A stretch of 64,000 nt of DNA from Arhodomonas sp052060015 (lineage in GTDB: Bacteria > Pseudomonadota > Gammaproteobacteria > Nitrococcales > Nitrococcaceae): the NCBI RefSeq assembly GCF_052060015.1, contig NZ_JBPODZ010000009.1, forward strand, positions 54,834 to 118,833, written 5' to 3'. A program made the position numbers and the translations under genes. The notes under the pieces were generated by a model that was not told the DNA's origin, made no database searches, and saw only the letters and a list, made by a program, of their open reading frames with translations. Below, in pieces: positions 8,743-17,795 of the stretch; the stretch's first letter is position 1; every line of letters starts with the position of its first letter.

Positions 8743-9263
8743 TGGCGATGGCACGCAGCAACGTGGTCCTCATCGGCATGCCGGGGGCGGGCAAGAGCAC
8801 CATCGGCGTGCTGCTGGCCAAGCGCCTGGGCAAGGCCTTCGTGGACACCGACGTGCTAATCCAGCAACGCGAGGGCCGCAGCCTCCAGGAGATCGTCGAC
8901 TCCGGGGGCGCCGAGGCATTACAGACCATCGAAGCGCGGGCCCTGTGCGAGCTCGACGCCCACGACCACGTCATCGCCACGGGGGGGAGCGCGGTCTACA
9001 GTGATGCCGCTATGGCCCATCTCCGGCGCGATGGCATCATCGTCTACCTCTCCGTGCCCTGGACGGAGATCGACGAGCGCATCCACAACCTGGACAGTCG
9101 TGGCATCGCCCGCCGGCCGGATCAGAGCCTCTACGACGTCTACCAGGAGCGGGTGCCCTTATACCGTCGCGCCGCCGACATCACCGTCGACTGCGATGCG
9201 CTCTCCCAGCACGAGTGCATGGAGCGGGTTGCGAAGGCCGTGTTGCGGGGCGACGAGGAATGA
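8742..9263 (+). CDS. Shikimate-kinase-like P-loop kinase, divergent substrate site
   Basis: A 173-residue protein with the shikimate kinase fold: Walker A GMPGAGKS (12–19), the DTD pair at 35–37, lid arginine region ARRP (123–126) and R137 in QERVPLY. Two substrate-site features of true AroK/AroL differ. The position of the shikimate-carboxylate-binding Arg (E. coli GFRDRE) is Q61 in ALQTIE, and the GGG turn is GGS (81–83). The family fold is clear, but shikimate may not be its substrate. It sits between a GNAT protein and a thioesterase, not near aroB. The start ATG overlaps the preceding stop; ATG 8748 is also possible. Confidence 0.75.
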   Translation: MAMARSNVVLIGMPGAGKSTIGVLLAKRLGKAFVDTDVLIQQREGRSLQEIVDSGGAEALQTIEARALCELDAHDHVIATGGSAVYSDAAMAHLRRDGIIVYLSVPWTEIDERIHNLDSRGIARRPDQSLYDVYQERVPLYRRAADITVDCDALSQHECMERVAKAVLRGDEE

Positions 9264-9361
9264 GCCGGACAACCGATCAGGCCCCGGTTGCACTGACGTA
9301 ACGTCACCCGGATAAGATCGCCGATAACTTGGCGGACGAGGCCGCGGCAAGGGAGGACGAG

Positions 9362-9793
9362 GTGGACGAGCAGGCCTTCAACCGCGCGGAGATCGAGCGG
9401 ATCTTCTCCGACGCCCCGTTCATCCGCACCCTGGGACTCACCCCGGAACGGGTGGAGCGGGGCCGCTGCGTAACGCGCATCGAGCTCGCCGAACACCACC
9501 AGCAGCAGGACGGTTACGTGCACGCGGGCGTGCAGGCCTCCATGGCCGACCACAGCGCCGGCGCCGCCGCCGGGACCCTGGTGGCCGAGGGCCAGTTGGT
9601 GCTCACCGCCGAGTTCAAGATCAACCTCCTACGCGCCGCCGCCGGCGACTGGCTACGCTGCGAGGCCGCCGTCCTCAAGCCGGGACGCTCGCTGATCGTG
9701 GCGGAATCGGAGGTCTACTGCGGTGACACCCAGCGCGAGCGGCTGGTGGCCAAGGCCACCGTCACCCTCGCGGTGGCCGAGAAGGGCCGATGA
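9362..9793 (+). CDS. PaaI-type hotdog thioesterase
   Basis: A 143-residue hotdog-fold protein. The segment GYVHAGVQASMADHSAGAAAG carries the PaaI/YiiD-like motif, with HAG and the acidic residue on the long helix acting on an acyl-CoA thioester. GTG 9362 follows GGGAGG (9351–9356) at ideal spacing; the upstream TTG at 9329 lacks a comparable site. The stop overlaps the ATG of the hydrolase gene. With the GNAT and kinase-like genes it forms a probable operon whose common pathway I cannot identify. Confidence 0.82.
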   Translation: MDEQAFNRAEIERIFSDAPFIRTLGLTPERVERGRCVTRIELAEHHQQQDGYVHAGVQASMADHSAGAAAGTLVAEGQLVLTAEFKINLLRAAAGDWLRCEAAVLKPGRSLIVAESEVYCGDTQRERLVAKATVTLAVAEKGR

Positions 9794-10593
9794 TGGCGAC
9801 GGCGCCAGAGACCCTATGGCTCTCGGTCCATGGCCGCACCCTGCGGGCCGCGGCGTGGCGCAGGGACGCGCAGTGGCAGAGCGCACGCCCTGTGCTGGTG
9901 TTCCTGCACGAGGGGCTCGGCTGCATCGAGTTCTGGCGGGACTTTCCGGCAAGGCTGGGAGCTGAGCTGGCCCTGGACGCCTTCGCCTGGGACCGCCTCG
10001 GCTACGGCGGCTCCGAACCCCTCGACGAACCGCGTACCCCCGCCTATCTGCACCATGAGGCCCATGACTGGATGCCCGCGGTACTGGATGCCGCGGGGAT
10101 TGAGGACGCCATCCTCATCGGCCACAGTGACGGCGGCAGCATCGCGCTGCTCTATGCCGCGCGGTTCCCCGTACGCGCGTGCATCACCATGGCGGCCCAT
10201 GCCTTCGTCGAGGCGCACACCCTGGCCGGCATTGCGGCGGCCGACCGCGCCTTCGCGGAGACCGATCTGGCGAAGAAGCTGGCGCGCTATCACGGCGACA
10301 AGACCGAAAGCATCTTCCGCGCCTGGGTGGACACGTGGCAGCACCCCGATTTCCGGGACTGGAACATCGAGGCGGAACTCAGCGGCATTCAGGCCCCCAC
10401 ACTGGTCATGCAGGGCGCGTCAGACGAGTACGGGACCACGGATCAGGTACACCGGATTGCCGCTGCCTGCTCCGCTCCGACGCAGACCGCTCTGGTCCCG
10501 GACTGCGGACACACCCCTTACCGGGAACGACCGGAAGAAGTCCTTGAGGTGATGACCGGGTTCCTGCGCCCCCTGCTGGCCAGGCCGTTGTAA
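9790..10593 (+). CDS. Alpha/beta-fold hydrolase
   Basis: A 267-residue alpha/beta hydrolase. The nucleophile elbow is GHSDGG with S113, the oxyanion segment HEGLG lies at 40–44, and likely triad partners are D212 (QGASDEYG) and H241 (DCGHTPY). No signal peptide, so cytoplasmic. Similar proteins act on esters or C–C bonds of small aromatic or aliphatic substrates; the actual substrate is unknown. It overlaps the thioesterase gene (ATGATGG) and ends 60 bp before metG. Confidence 0.87.
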   Translation: MMATAPETLWLSVHGRTLRAAAWRRDAQWQSARPVLVFLHEGLGCIEFWRDFPARLGAELALDAFAWDRLGYGGSEPLDEPRTPAYLHHEAHDWMPAVLDAAGIEDAILIGHSDGGSIALLYAARFPVRACITMAAHAFVEAHTLAGIAAADRAFAETDLAKKLARYHGDKTESIFRAWVDTWQHPDFRDWNIEAELSGIQAPTLVMQGASDEYGTTDQVHRIAAACSAPTQTALVPDCGHTPYRERPEEVLEVMTGFLRPLLARPL

Positions 10594-10653
10594 CAACCGC
10601 CCGCGGCCATCTGGCATAATCGCGGGTCCCTGTCGACAGCGGCGAACCTCCGT

Positions 10654-12678
10654 ATGACCCGAAAGATCCTGGTGACCAGCGCGTTGCCCTATGCCAACGG
10701 GCCCATCCATCTCGGCCACCTGGTGGAATACATCCAGACCGACATCTGGGCGCGCTTCCAGCGGCTGCGCGGCAACGAGTGCTACTACGTCTGCGCCGAC
10801 GACGCCCACGGCACGCCGATCATGCTCAAGGCCCGGGAACAGGGCACCACGCCGGAGGAGCTCATCGAGCGCATGGGCGCGGCGCACCAGCGCGACTTCG
10901 CGGGCTTCGGGATCGCCTTCGACAACTACTACACCACCCACAGCGAGGAGAATCGCCACTTCTGCGAGCTGATCTACGAGCGCCTGCGCGATGCCGGCCA
11001 CATCGAACGGCGCACCATCACCCAGGCCTACGACGAGCGCGAGGGCATGTTCCTGCCCGATCGCTACATCAAGGGCACCTGCCCGAGCTGCGGCGCCCCG
11101 GACCAGCATGGCGATAACTGCGAGGCCTGCGGCGCGAGCTACTCGCCGGACGAGCTCCGTGACCCGGTCTCGGTGATCTCCGGCGAGCGGCCGGTGGAGC
11201 GGGAATCCGAGCACTATTTCTTTCGACTGCAGGACTTCGAGGGCATGCTGCGGGACTGGGCCGCCTCGGGGGCGCTGCAGGAAGAGATGGCGAACAAGCT
11301 CCAGGAGTGGTTCGACGAGGGCCTGCGGGCCTGGGACATCTCCCGGGACGCCCCGTACTTCGGCTTCGAAATCCCGGACGCCCCGGGCAAGTACTTCTAT
11401 GTCTGGCTCGACGCCCCGATCGGCTACATGGCCAGCTTCAAGGACCTCTGCGAGCGCGAGGGCATCGATTTCGAGCGGTTCTGGGCGGCGGACTCGGGCG
11501 CCGAGCTCCATCACTTCATCGGCAAGGACATCGTCTACTTCCACGCCCTGTTCTGGCCGGCGATGCTCCACGGCGCCGGCTTCCGCCGACCCACCACCGT
11601 GAATGCCCACGGCTTCCTCACCGTCGACGGCCAGAAGATGTCCAAGTCCCGGGGCACGTTCATTATGGCGGAGACCTATCTACGCCATTTGAACCCCGAG
11701 TACCTGCGCTACTATTTCGCCGCCAAGCTCGGGGCCAACGTTCACGACCTGGACCTCAACCTGGAGGACTTCAGCCAGCGGGTGAACTCCGACCTGGTCG
11801 GCAAGCTTGTCAATATCGCCAGCCGCTGCGCGGGCTTCATCACCAAGCGCTTCGACGGCCGGCTCGCCACGACCCTCGACGCCCCGGAGCTCTACCGGAA
11901 GTTCACCCAGGCCGGTGAACACATCGCCGACCTCTACGAGCGTCGTGAATTCTCGCGGATGGTGCGCGAGGTCATGGCGCTCGCCGATGAGGCCAACCAG
12001 TACATCGACGAGCAAAAGCCCTGGGTCATCGCCAAGGCCGGCGACGACGAGCCACGCCTGCAGGCCATCTGCACCCAGGGCATCAACCTGTTCCGGGTGC
12101 TCGCCATCTACTTAAAGCCCGTGCTGCCACGAATGGCCAGCGAGGCAGAGGCCTTCCTCGCCCTGCGGGAGCAGCGCTGGACCGATGCCCGGGAGCCGCT
12201 GCTCGGCCACACCATTAACCGCTTCAAGCCGTTGATGACCCGCGTCGAGCCGCAACGCATCCAGGCGATGATCGACGAATCCCGGGAGAGTCTTGCCCCC
12301 ACGGGCAGTCAGGATCGAACGACCGGGGAGCTGGAGGGCCACCCTATCGCCGAGGAGATCGACATCGACACCTTCTCCGCGGTGGACCTGCGGGTGGCGG
12401 AGATTATCGCCGCCGACCAGGTGGAGGGCGCCGACAAACTGCTGCGCCTGACCCTGGACCTGGGCGGCGAGCGGCGCACGGTCTTCGCGGGGATCAAGGC
12501 CGCCTACCACCCCGAGGATCTGGTCGGCCGGCTCACGGTGATGGTGGCCAATCTGAAACCACGGAAGATGCGCTTCGGCACCTCCGAAGGCATGGTACTG
12601 GCCGCCGGCCCCGGCGGTGAGGCGCTATGGCTGCTTTCGCCGGACTCCGGCGCCCGGCCGGGGATGCGGGTGAAGTAG
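10654..12678 (+). CDS. metG: Methionine–tRNA ligase
   Basis: A class I aminoacyl-tRNA synthetase of 674 residues. The HIGH-type motif is HLGH (19–22) after PYANGPI, and the KMSKS motif is intact in DGQKMSKSRG. A zinc knuckle is visible as CPSCGAPDQHGDNCEACG. The last ~110 residues form the EMAP-II-like tRNA-binding/dimerisation domain (VDLRVAEIIAADQVEGADKL), as in E. coli MetG. It attaches methionine to initiator and elongator tRNAs in the cytoplasm. The gene ends 20 bp before rsxA. Confidence 0.97.
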   Translation: MTRKILVTSALPYANGPIHLGHLVEYIQTDIWARFQRLRGNECYYVCADDAHGTPIMLKAREQGTTPEELIERMGAAHQRDFAGFGIAFDNYYTTHSEENRHFCELIYERLRDAGHIERRTITQAYDEREGMFLPDRYIKGTCPSCGAPDQHGDNCEACGASYSPDELRDPVSVISGERPVERESEHYFFRLQDFEGMLRDWAASGALQEEMANKLQEWFDEGLRAWDISRDAPYFGFEIPDAPGKYFYVWLDAPIGYMASFKDLCEREGIDFERFWAADSGAELHHFIGKDIVYFHALFWPAMLHGAGFRRPTTVNAHGFLTVDGQKMSKSRGTFIMAETYLRHLNPEYLRYYFAAKLGANVHDLDLNLEDFSQRVNSDLVGKLVNIASRCAGFITKRFDGRLATTLDAPELYRKFTQAGEHIADLYERREFSRMVREVMALADEANQYIDEQKPWVIAKAGDDEPRLQAICTQGINLFRVLAIYLKPVLPRMASEAEAFLALREQRWTDAREPLLGHTINRFKPLMTRVEPQRIQAMIDESRESLAPTGSQDRTTGELEGHPIAEEIDIDTFSAVDLRVAEIIAADQVEGADKLLRLTLDLGGERRTVFAGIKAAYHPEDLVGRLTVMVANLKPRKMRFGTSEGMVLAAGPGGEALWLLSPDSGARPGMRVK

Positions 12679-12698
12679 GCCACGGCGGGACTCGACCC

Positions 12699-13286
12699 AT
12701 GAGTGAGCTGGCGCTGATCCTGGTCTCCACCGTGCTAGTGAACAACTTCGTGCTGGTGAAGTTCCTCGGGCTGTGCCCGTTCATGGGGGTCTCCCGCCGG
12801 GTGGAGCCGGCGGTGGGTATGGCCGCCGCCACCACTTTCGTGCTCACCCTCTCCTCGGTGGCGAGCTATCTGATCAACACCTACCTGCTGGTGCCGCTGG
12901 GCCTCGAGTATCTCGAGATCATCGCGTTCATCCTCGTGATCGCCGCGGTGGTACAGTTCACCGAGCTGCTCGTGCGCCACACCAGCCCGGTGCTCCACCA
13001 GGTGCTGGGCATCTTCCTGCCGCTGATCACCACCAACTGCGCGGTGCTCGGCGTCGCCCTGCTCAACGTCCGGCAGGCCCACGACCTGGTGGAATCGGCG
13101 CTCTACGGCCTGGGGGCCGCCGGCGGCTTCTCCCTGGTGCTGATCCTTTTCGCCGGGATGCGCGAGCGCCTGGAGCAGGCGGACGTTCCCGCGCCGTTCC
13201 GCGGCGGCGCCATTGCACTGGTCACTGCGGGGCTGCTGGCACTGTCGTTCATGGGCTTCAGCGGCATGGTCAGCGCCGGGGGATGA
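12699..13286 (+). CDS. rsxA: Rsx/Rnf electron transport complex subunit A
   Basis: A 195-residue inner-membrane protein of the Rnf/Nqr D–E family with about six helices. Hallmarks are VNNFVLVKFLGLCPFMGVS at the N-terminus and FLPLITTNCAVLGVALL in the second half; these half-repeats each carry a Cys (LGLCPF, TTNCAV), matching the intramembrane iron site of this family. ATG 12699 gives the normal length. First gene of the ordered set rsxA-B-C-D-G-E-nth; the stop overlaps rsxB (ATGA). The complex couples electron flow between NADH and ferredoxin to an ion gradient, or keeps SoxR reduced in E. coli. Confidence 0.96.
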   Translation: MSELALILVSTVLVNNFVLVKFLGLCPFMGVSRRVEPAVGMAAATTFVLTLSSVASYLINTYLLVPLGLEYLEIIAFILVIAAVVQFTELLVRHTSPVLHQVLGIFLPLITTNCAVLGVALLNVRQAHDLVESALYGLGAAGGFSLVLILFAGMRERLEQADVPAPFRGGAIALVTAGLLALSFMGFSGMVSAGG

Positions 13287-13828
13287 GCATGTGGGCAGCA
13301 CTGGCGGTCCTCGGCGGCCTCGGGCTGATCTTCGGTGCCCTACTCGGCTACGGCGGGGTGCGGCTGCGTGCCAACGAGGACCCGCTGGTGGCGCGCATCG
13401 ACGCCCTGCTGCCCCAGACCCAGTGCGCCCAGTGCGGCTATCCGGGCTGTCGCCCCTACGCCGAGGCCATCGCCCGCGGCGAGGCGCAGATCAACCAGTG
13501 TCCCCCCGGCGGTGAGGCGACGGTGTCCGCCCTGGCCGAGCTGCTCGGCCGCGACGCCCCGCCCCTGGACCGGGAACGCGGCGAGGCACCGACGGTGCCC
13601 CTGGTGGCCTGGATCGACGAAGACCTCTGCATCGGCTGCACCAAGTGCATCCACGCCTGCCCGGTGGATGCCATCGTCGGCGCCCCCCAGTGGATGCACA
13701 CGGTCTTGCGCGCGGAGTGCACCGGCTGCGAGCTCTGCGTCGAGCCCTGCCCCGTGGACTGCATCCACATGCAACCGGCCCGCCAGGGCATCGAGGCCTG
13801 GCGCTGGCCCGTGCCGGAAGGGCAATAA
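13283..13828 (+). CDS. rsxB: Rsx/Rnf complex iron-sulfur subunit B
   Basis: A 181-residue ferredoxin-like subunit anchored by an N-terminal helix (AALAVLGGLGLIFGALLGYG). Next is the 4Fe-4S domain CAQCGYPGC with a later Cys (QCPPGG). Two further ferredoxin clusters follow in CIGCTKCIHACP and CTGCELCVEPCP. It relays electrons between the soluble donor and RsxC/RsxD. The start overlaps rsxA (ATGA) and the stop overlaps rsxC (TAATG), so the subunits are translated in coupled fashion. Confidence 0.96.
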   Translation: MSMWAALAVLGGLGLIFGALLGYGGVRLRANEDPLVARIDALLPQTQCAQCGYPGCRPYAEAIARGEAQINQCPPGGEATVSALAELLGRDAPPLDRERGEAPTVPLVAWIDEDLCIGCTKCIHACPVDAIVGAPQWMHTVLRAECTGCELCVEPCPVDCIHMQPARQGIEAWRWPVPEGQ

Positions 13829-15357
13829 TGAAGGCGGCACCCTATCGCTTCCCCGGCGGTCTGCGCCTCGATGGCGCACGCACGATCTCTACCGGCCGCC
13901 CGGTCCGCCCCCTTCCGCTGCCCGGCGAGCTCGTGCTGCCCCTCGGGGAGGCGGTGGGCACGCCGGGGCGGGCGGTGGTCGCCGCCGGCGACCGGGTACG
14001 TGCCGGCACGGTGATCGCCGACGATCCCGACTCCCCCACTGCCCCCCTCCATGCGCCGGTCTCGGCCACCGTGACGGCCATCGAGCCGCGCCCGGCGCCC
14101 CATCCCTCCGGCAAGGCGGTCGTTGCCATCGTGCTCCGCGTCGATCCGGAGCAGGGCCCGCCACTGCGCCAGCCACCGCTGGATTGGCAGCGAACGGAGC
14201 CCGCCGCGCTATGCGAGCGCATCCACGAGGCGGGCATTGCCGGCCTCGGCGGCGCCGCCTTCCCCACCGCCGCCAAGCTGGCCGCGGCGGGGGAGCGAGT
14301 GCACACCCTGGTGCTCAACGGTGTCGAGTGCGAGCCCTGGATCAGCTGCGACGACATGCTGCTTCGCCACCGGGCCGAAGAGGTGGTCGAGGGCGGCCGG
14401 ATCCTCGCCCGGATCTGCGGGGCGACGCGCTGCCTGCTCGCGGTGGAGGAGGACATGCCCGAGGCCCGGGCCGCGGCGGAGGCGGCGGCCGGCGCCGATG
14501 TCGAGGTGGTCACCGTGCCGGCCCGCTACCCCGCCGGTGGCGAGCGCCAGCTCATCCAGGCACTGACCGGCGAGGAGGTCCCCGCCGGCGCCCTGCCGCC
14601 GGCGCTCGGCCTGCTCTGCCAGAATGTGGGTACCGCCGCCGCCGTCTGCCGCGCCGTCCGTAACGGCGAGCCGCTGACCCGGCGCTATGTCACGGTCACC
14701 GGCGACGCCGTCACCGAGCCCCGGGTCCTGGACGCGCCCCTCGGGGCCAGCTTCGCGGCGTTGCTCACCGCCGCCGGGGGCACGGAGGGACTGGACCGGC
14801 TGATCATGGGCGGACCGATGATGGGCTTCGCCGTCGCCGAGGAAGGGGTGCCGGTGGTCAAGGGCACCAACTGCGTGCTCGCCGCCACGCGGGCGCTGTT
14901 CCCGCCACCGGCACCGGCGATGCCCTGTATCCGCTGCGGCGCCTGTGCCGAGGCCTGCCCCGCCTCCCTGCTGCCCCAGCAGCTCTACTGGTATGCCCGT
15001 GCCGGCGACCTAGAGCAGCTTGCCGGCCACCACCTCGAGGATTGCATCGACTGTGGGGCCTGCGCAGCGGTCTGCCCCAGCCATATCCCCTTGGTGCAGT
15101 ATTTCCGCCATGCCAAGGGCGAGATGGCGGCAGCCGAGGAGGCCCGCATCCAGGCAGAGAAGGCCCGAGCCCGGTACGAGGCGCGCCAGCGCCGCCTCGC
15201 CCGCGAGGCCGAGGAGCGCGAACGCCGCCGGGCGGAGAAGCGGGCACGGCTGCGCGGCAGCGGCGAGGGCGACGACCGCAAGGCAGCGGTGGCGGCGGCG
15301 CTGGCCCGCCGGCGTCGGCGCAAGGCGGATACGGGAGACGAGGAGCCGCGGGGCTGA
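13828..15357 (+). CDS. rsxC: Rsx/Rnf complex subunit C (NADH- and FeS-binding)
   Basis: A 509-residue peripheral subunit. The N-terminal part contains the Nqo1/RnfC nucleotide and FMN region (GIAGLGGAAFPTAAKL, LNGVECEPW, YPAGGERQLI). Two 4Fe-4S motifs follow, CIRCGACAEACP and CIDCGACAAVCP. The last ~85 residues are a highly charged Ala/Glu/Arg coiled-coil tail, a variable-length feature also seen in E. coli RsxC. It is the NADH-oxidising (or NAD-reducing) face of the complex. Overlaps rsxB and rsxD. Confidence 0.96.
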   Translation: MKAAPYRFPGGLRLDGARTISTGRPVRPLPLPGELVLPLGEAVGTPGRAVVAAGDRVRAGTVIADDPDSPTAPLHAPVSATVTAIEPRPAPHPSGKAVVAIVLRVDPEQGPPLRQPPLDWQRTEPAALCERIHEAGIAGLGGAAFPTAAKLAAAGERVHTLVLNGVECEPWISCDDMLLRHRAEEVVEGGRILARICGATRCLLAVEEDMPEARAAAEAAAGADVEVVTVPARYPAGGERQLIQALTGEEVPAGALPPALGLLCQNVGTAAAVCRAVRNGEPLTRRYVTVTGDAVTEPRVLDAPLGASFAALLTAAGGTEGLDRLIMGGPMMGFAVAEEGVPVVKGTNCVLAATRALFPPPAPAMPCIRCGACAEACPASLLPQQLYWYARAGDLEQLAGHHLEDCIDCGACAAVCPSHIPLVQYFRHAKGEMAAAEEARIQAEKARARYEARQRRLAREAEERERRRAEKRARLRGSGEGDDRKAAVAAALARRRRRKADTGDEEPRG

Positions 15358-16385
15358 TGGCCCTGCGCCTCGCCCCTCCCCCCCATCTACGCCCCCCGGA
15401 CAGCGTGGGGACGACCATGCGCCGGGTGCTCTATGCGCTGGTGCCGGCCACGGCCACCCACGTCGCCTTCTTCGGTGCCGGTGTCCTGTGGCAGATCATG
15501 GCCGCCGTCACCACGGCCCTGGCCATCGAGGCCGTCATGCTGCACCTGCGCGGCCGGCCGCTACGGATGTTCCTCAGCGATGGCAGCGCCGCGGTCACCG
15601 CGGTGCTCCTGGCGCTGAGCATCCCCCCGCTGGCGCCCTGGTACCTGGTGGTGGTGGGTACTGCCTTCGCCCTGGTCTTCGCCAAGCATCTCTATGGCGG
15701 TCTCGGATACAACCTGTTCAATCCGGCGATGGTCGGCTACGTGATCCTGCTCATCGCCTTCCCCCAGGAGATGAGCCGCTGGCCGGCGCCTTCGGGGTTG
15801 CTCGACGGCGCGCCGGGCCTGCGGGCGGCGTTGGGGATCATCCTCAACCCGGCCGTGGATGCGGTCACCGCGGCCACGCCGCTGGATGCGGTCCGCACGG
15901 GCCTGGCACAGGCGCGCACCCTGGCGGAGATCCGAGAGGGGCCCCTTTGGGGCTCCCTGGGTGGTCAGGGCTGGGTGGCGCTCAACCTCGCCTTCCTGGT
16001 GGGAGGGCTCTACCTGGTGGTGAGCCGTACCGCGGACTGGCGCATCCCCGCCGGCGTGCTCGCCGGGATCGCCGTGCCGGCGGCGGCGCACTGGCTGGCG
16101 GACCCGGGCAGCCACCCTGGTGTCACCTTCCACTGGCTGAGCGGGGCGACCATGATCGGGGCCTTTTTCATCGCCACCGACCCGGTCACCGCGGCCACCA
16201 CCCGCCGGGGCCGGTGGCTCTTTGGCGCCGGTATCGGGGTGCTGGTCTGGTTGATACGCACCCACGGCGGCTATCCGGATGCGATGGCCTTCGCCGTGCT
16301 GCTCATGAACGCGGCGGCACCCCTCATCGATACCTATACCCGCCCGCGTCCCTATGGCCACCGCAGTGGGGGCGGTGATGAGTGA
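15357..16385 (+). CDS. rsxD: Rsx/Rnf complex subunit D (flavinylated membrane subunit)
   Basis: A 342-residue polytopic subunit homologous to NqrB. Around 168–174 the motif D-A-V-T-A-A-T followed by PLD is the RnfD covalent FMN site, with T174 the predicted phosphoester-linked residue attached by ApbE. GYNLFNPAMVGY and the SGATMIGAFFIATDP segment are also diagnostic. About ten hydrophobic helices are present. The start overlaps the rsxC stop. An apbE gene lies elsewhere in this window at 39718, so the modifying enzyme is available. Confidence 0.95.
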   Translation: MALRLAPPPHLRPPDSVGTTMRRVLYALVPATATHVAFFGAGVLWQIMAAVTTALAIEAVMLHLRGRPLRMFLSDGSAAVTAVLLALSIPPLAPWYLVVVGTAFALVFAKHLYGGLGYNLFNPAMVGYVILLIAFPQEMSRWPAPSGLLDGAPGLRAALGIILNPAVDAVTAATPLDAVRTGLAQARTLAEIREGPLWGSLGGQGWVALNLAFLVGGLYLVVSRTADWRIPAGVLAGIAVPAAAHWLADPGSHPGVTFHWLSGATMIGAFFIATDPVTAATTRRGRWLFGAGIGVLVWLIRTHGGYPDAMAFAVLLMNAAAPLIDTYTRPRPYGHRSGGGDE

Positions 16386-17118
16386 CCACCCTGCGCGAGC
16401 CAGCCTGGTCGCTGCCATCGTACTGGCCACCTGTGCCGCCACGGGGGCGGTACTGCTCGCCCTCACTCATCGCGTCACCGACCCCGCCATCGAGGCCAAC
16501 CGCGAGGCGGCGGTCCGCCACCGCCTCGCCGATGTGCTGCCGGAGGGCCCCTTCGACCGACCGGTCACCCGCGATACCCTTACCGTTCGCGCCCCGGACG
16601 CCCTGGGCACCGACGAGGCCCTGACCGTCTATCGCGCCTACCGTGACGGCGAGCCCGTGGCGGCGGTGCTCACCGCCGTCGCCCCGGACGGCTACAACGG
16701 CGCGATCCGGCTGCTCATCGGCATCCGCGCCGAGGGCAGCCTGGTCGGTGTGCGGGTGATCGAGCACGGCGAGACGCCAGGGCTGGGCGATCTCATCGAG
16801 GCCGAGAAGTCCGACTGGCTCGAACAGTTTCGGGGGCGTCGCCTCGGTGATCCCCCGCAAGGGCAGTGGACCGTGGCCCGGGGCGGCGGTGCCTTCGACC
16901 AGATCACCGGCGCCACCATTACCCCGCGGGCGGTGGTCCATGCCGTGCGCCGGGCGCTGGTATACTTCGAGGCCCATCGCGAGGAGCTCTTCGCCCGAGG
17001 GGGGAAGCACACCGCCGATTCGCGCGCCGTGCGCGCCCCTACACCGGCACATCCCGGCCGTAGGAGCCTGCCTGCAGGCGAATCTTCGCCGGCACGGCGA
17101 AAGGGAGACAGATCATGA
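16378..17118 (+). CDS. rsxG: Rsx/Rnf complex subunit G (flavinylated), with REP-derived tail
   Basis: A 246-residue subunit with one N-terminal membrane helix (about 9–29) and a periplasmic FMN-binding domain. The ApbE target motif D174-Q-I-T-G-A-T180 is present; T180 should carry FMN. ATG 16378 overlaps the rsxD stop. Family members usually end soon after the helix following the FMN motif, near residue 205–215 here. The extra ~35 residues are Pro/Arg/Ser-rich and are encoded by a REP-like element, so the reading frame has probably been extended by a repeat. RsxE follows by ATGA overlap. Confidence 0.93.
   Translation: MSDHPARASLVAAIVLATCAATGAVLLALTHRVTDPAIEANREAAVRHRLADVLPEGPFDRPVTRDTLTVRAPDALGTDEALTVYRAYRDGEPVAAVLTAVAPDGYNGAIRLLIGIRAEGSLVGVRVIEHGETPGLGDLIEAEKSDWLEQFRGRRLGDPPQGQWTVARGGGAFDQITGATITPRAVVHAVRRALVYFEAHREELFARGGKHTADSRAVRAPTPAHPGRRSLPAGESSPARRKGDRS
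17060..17102 (+). repeat. REP-like palindromic element inside the 3' end of rsxG
   Basis: GTAGGAGCCTGCCTGCAGGC begins at 17060 and contains the hairpin GCCTGC/GCAGGC. A second hairpin TTCGCC-GGCAC-GGCGAA follows at 17085–17101. The GTAGGAGC head plus GC-rich hairpin is the typical layout of the REP family found in Pseudomonas and related gammaproteobacteria (recalled, not searched). It is read through as coding sequence for the rsxG tail and ends just before the rsxE Shine-Dalgarno AAGGGAG. I found no second copy in this window. Confidence 0.6.
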
Positions 17119-17795
17119 CACCACCGGATTTCCGGCACATCGTCTCCGATGGCCTATGGCACAACAACGCCGGGCTGGTGCAGCTACTCGGGCTGTGCCC
17201 GCTCCTCGCGGTGAGCGCCACCGTGGTCAACGCCCTGGGGCTGGGGCTGGCCACCACGTTGACCCTGCTCGCCTCCAACACCACCGTCTCGCTGATCCGG
17301 CGGTCGGTCCCCAACGCCGTGCGCATCCCCGTGTACGTACTGGTGATCGCCACCTTCGTCACCGTCATCGGCATGCTGATGGAGGCGTACTTCCACGAGC
17401 TCCACGGCATCCTCGGCATCTTCATCCCGCTCATCGTCACCAACTGCGCCATCCTCGGCCGCGCCGAGGCCTTCGCCTCCCGCCAACCGGTGGGGGCGGC
17501 GGCGATGGACGGACTGGCCACCGGCGCCGGGTTCACGGCCGTGCTGCTGGCCCTGGGCGCGGGACGGGAGCTCGTCGGCCGCGGCACCCTGGGCCACAAC
17601 GCCCACCTCCTCCTGGGGGACTGGGCACGGGAGCTGACCTTGGTGCTGCCGGGCTATGACGGCTTCCTGCCAGCGCTGCTGCCACCCGGGGCGTTCATCG
17701 GGCTTGGACTGCTGCTCGCCGCGCGCAACGTCATCGAGGGCCGGCGCTCCGCCGCCCGCCGCAACCCTGTCACCGCCAAGGAGGCCGCCGCTTGA
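17115..17795 (+). CDS. rsxE: Rsx/Rnf complex subunit E
   Basis: A 226-residue integral membrane subunit paralogous to RsxA. Characteristic segments are NAGLVQLLGLCPLLAVS near the N-terminus and IFIPLIVTNCAILGRAEAFA in the middle, again with the paired Cys positions of the family. About six helices. The start overlaps rsxG (ATGA) despite the REP insertion, so coupling has been kept. The stop overlaps the TTG start of nth. Confidence 0.96.
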   Translation: MTPPDFRHIVSDGLWHNNAGLVQLLGLCPLLAVSATVVNALGLGLATTLTLLASNTTVSLIRRSVPNAVRIPVYVLVIATFVTVIGMLMEAYFHELHGILGIFIPLIVTNCAILGRAEAFASRQPVGAAAMDGLATGAGFTAVLLALGAGRELVGRGTLGHNAHLLLGDWARELTLVLPGYDGFLPALLPPGAFIGLGLLLAARNVIEGRRSAARRNPVTAKEAAA

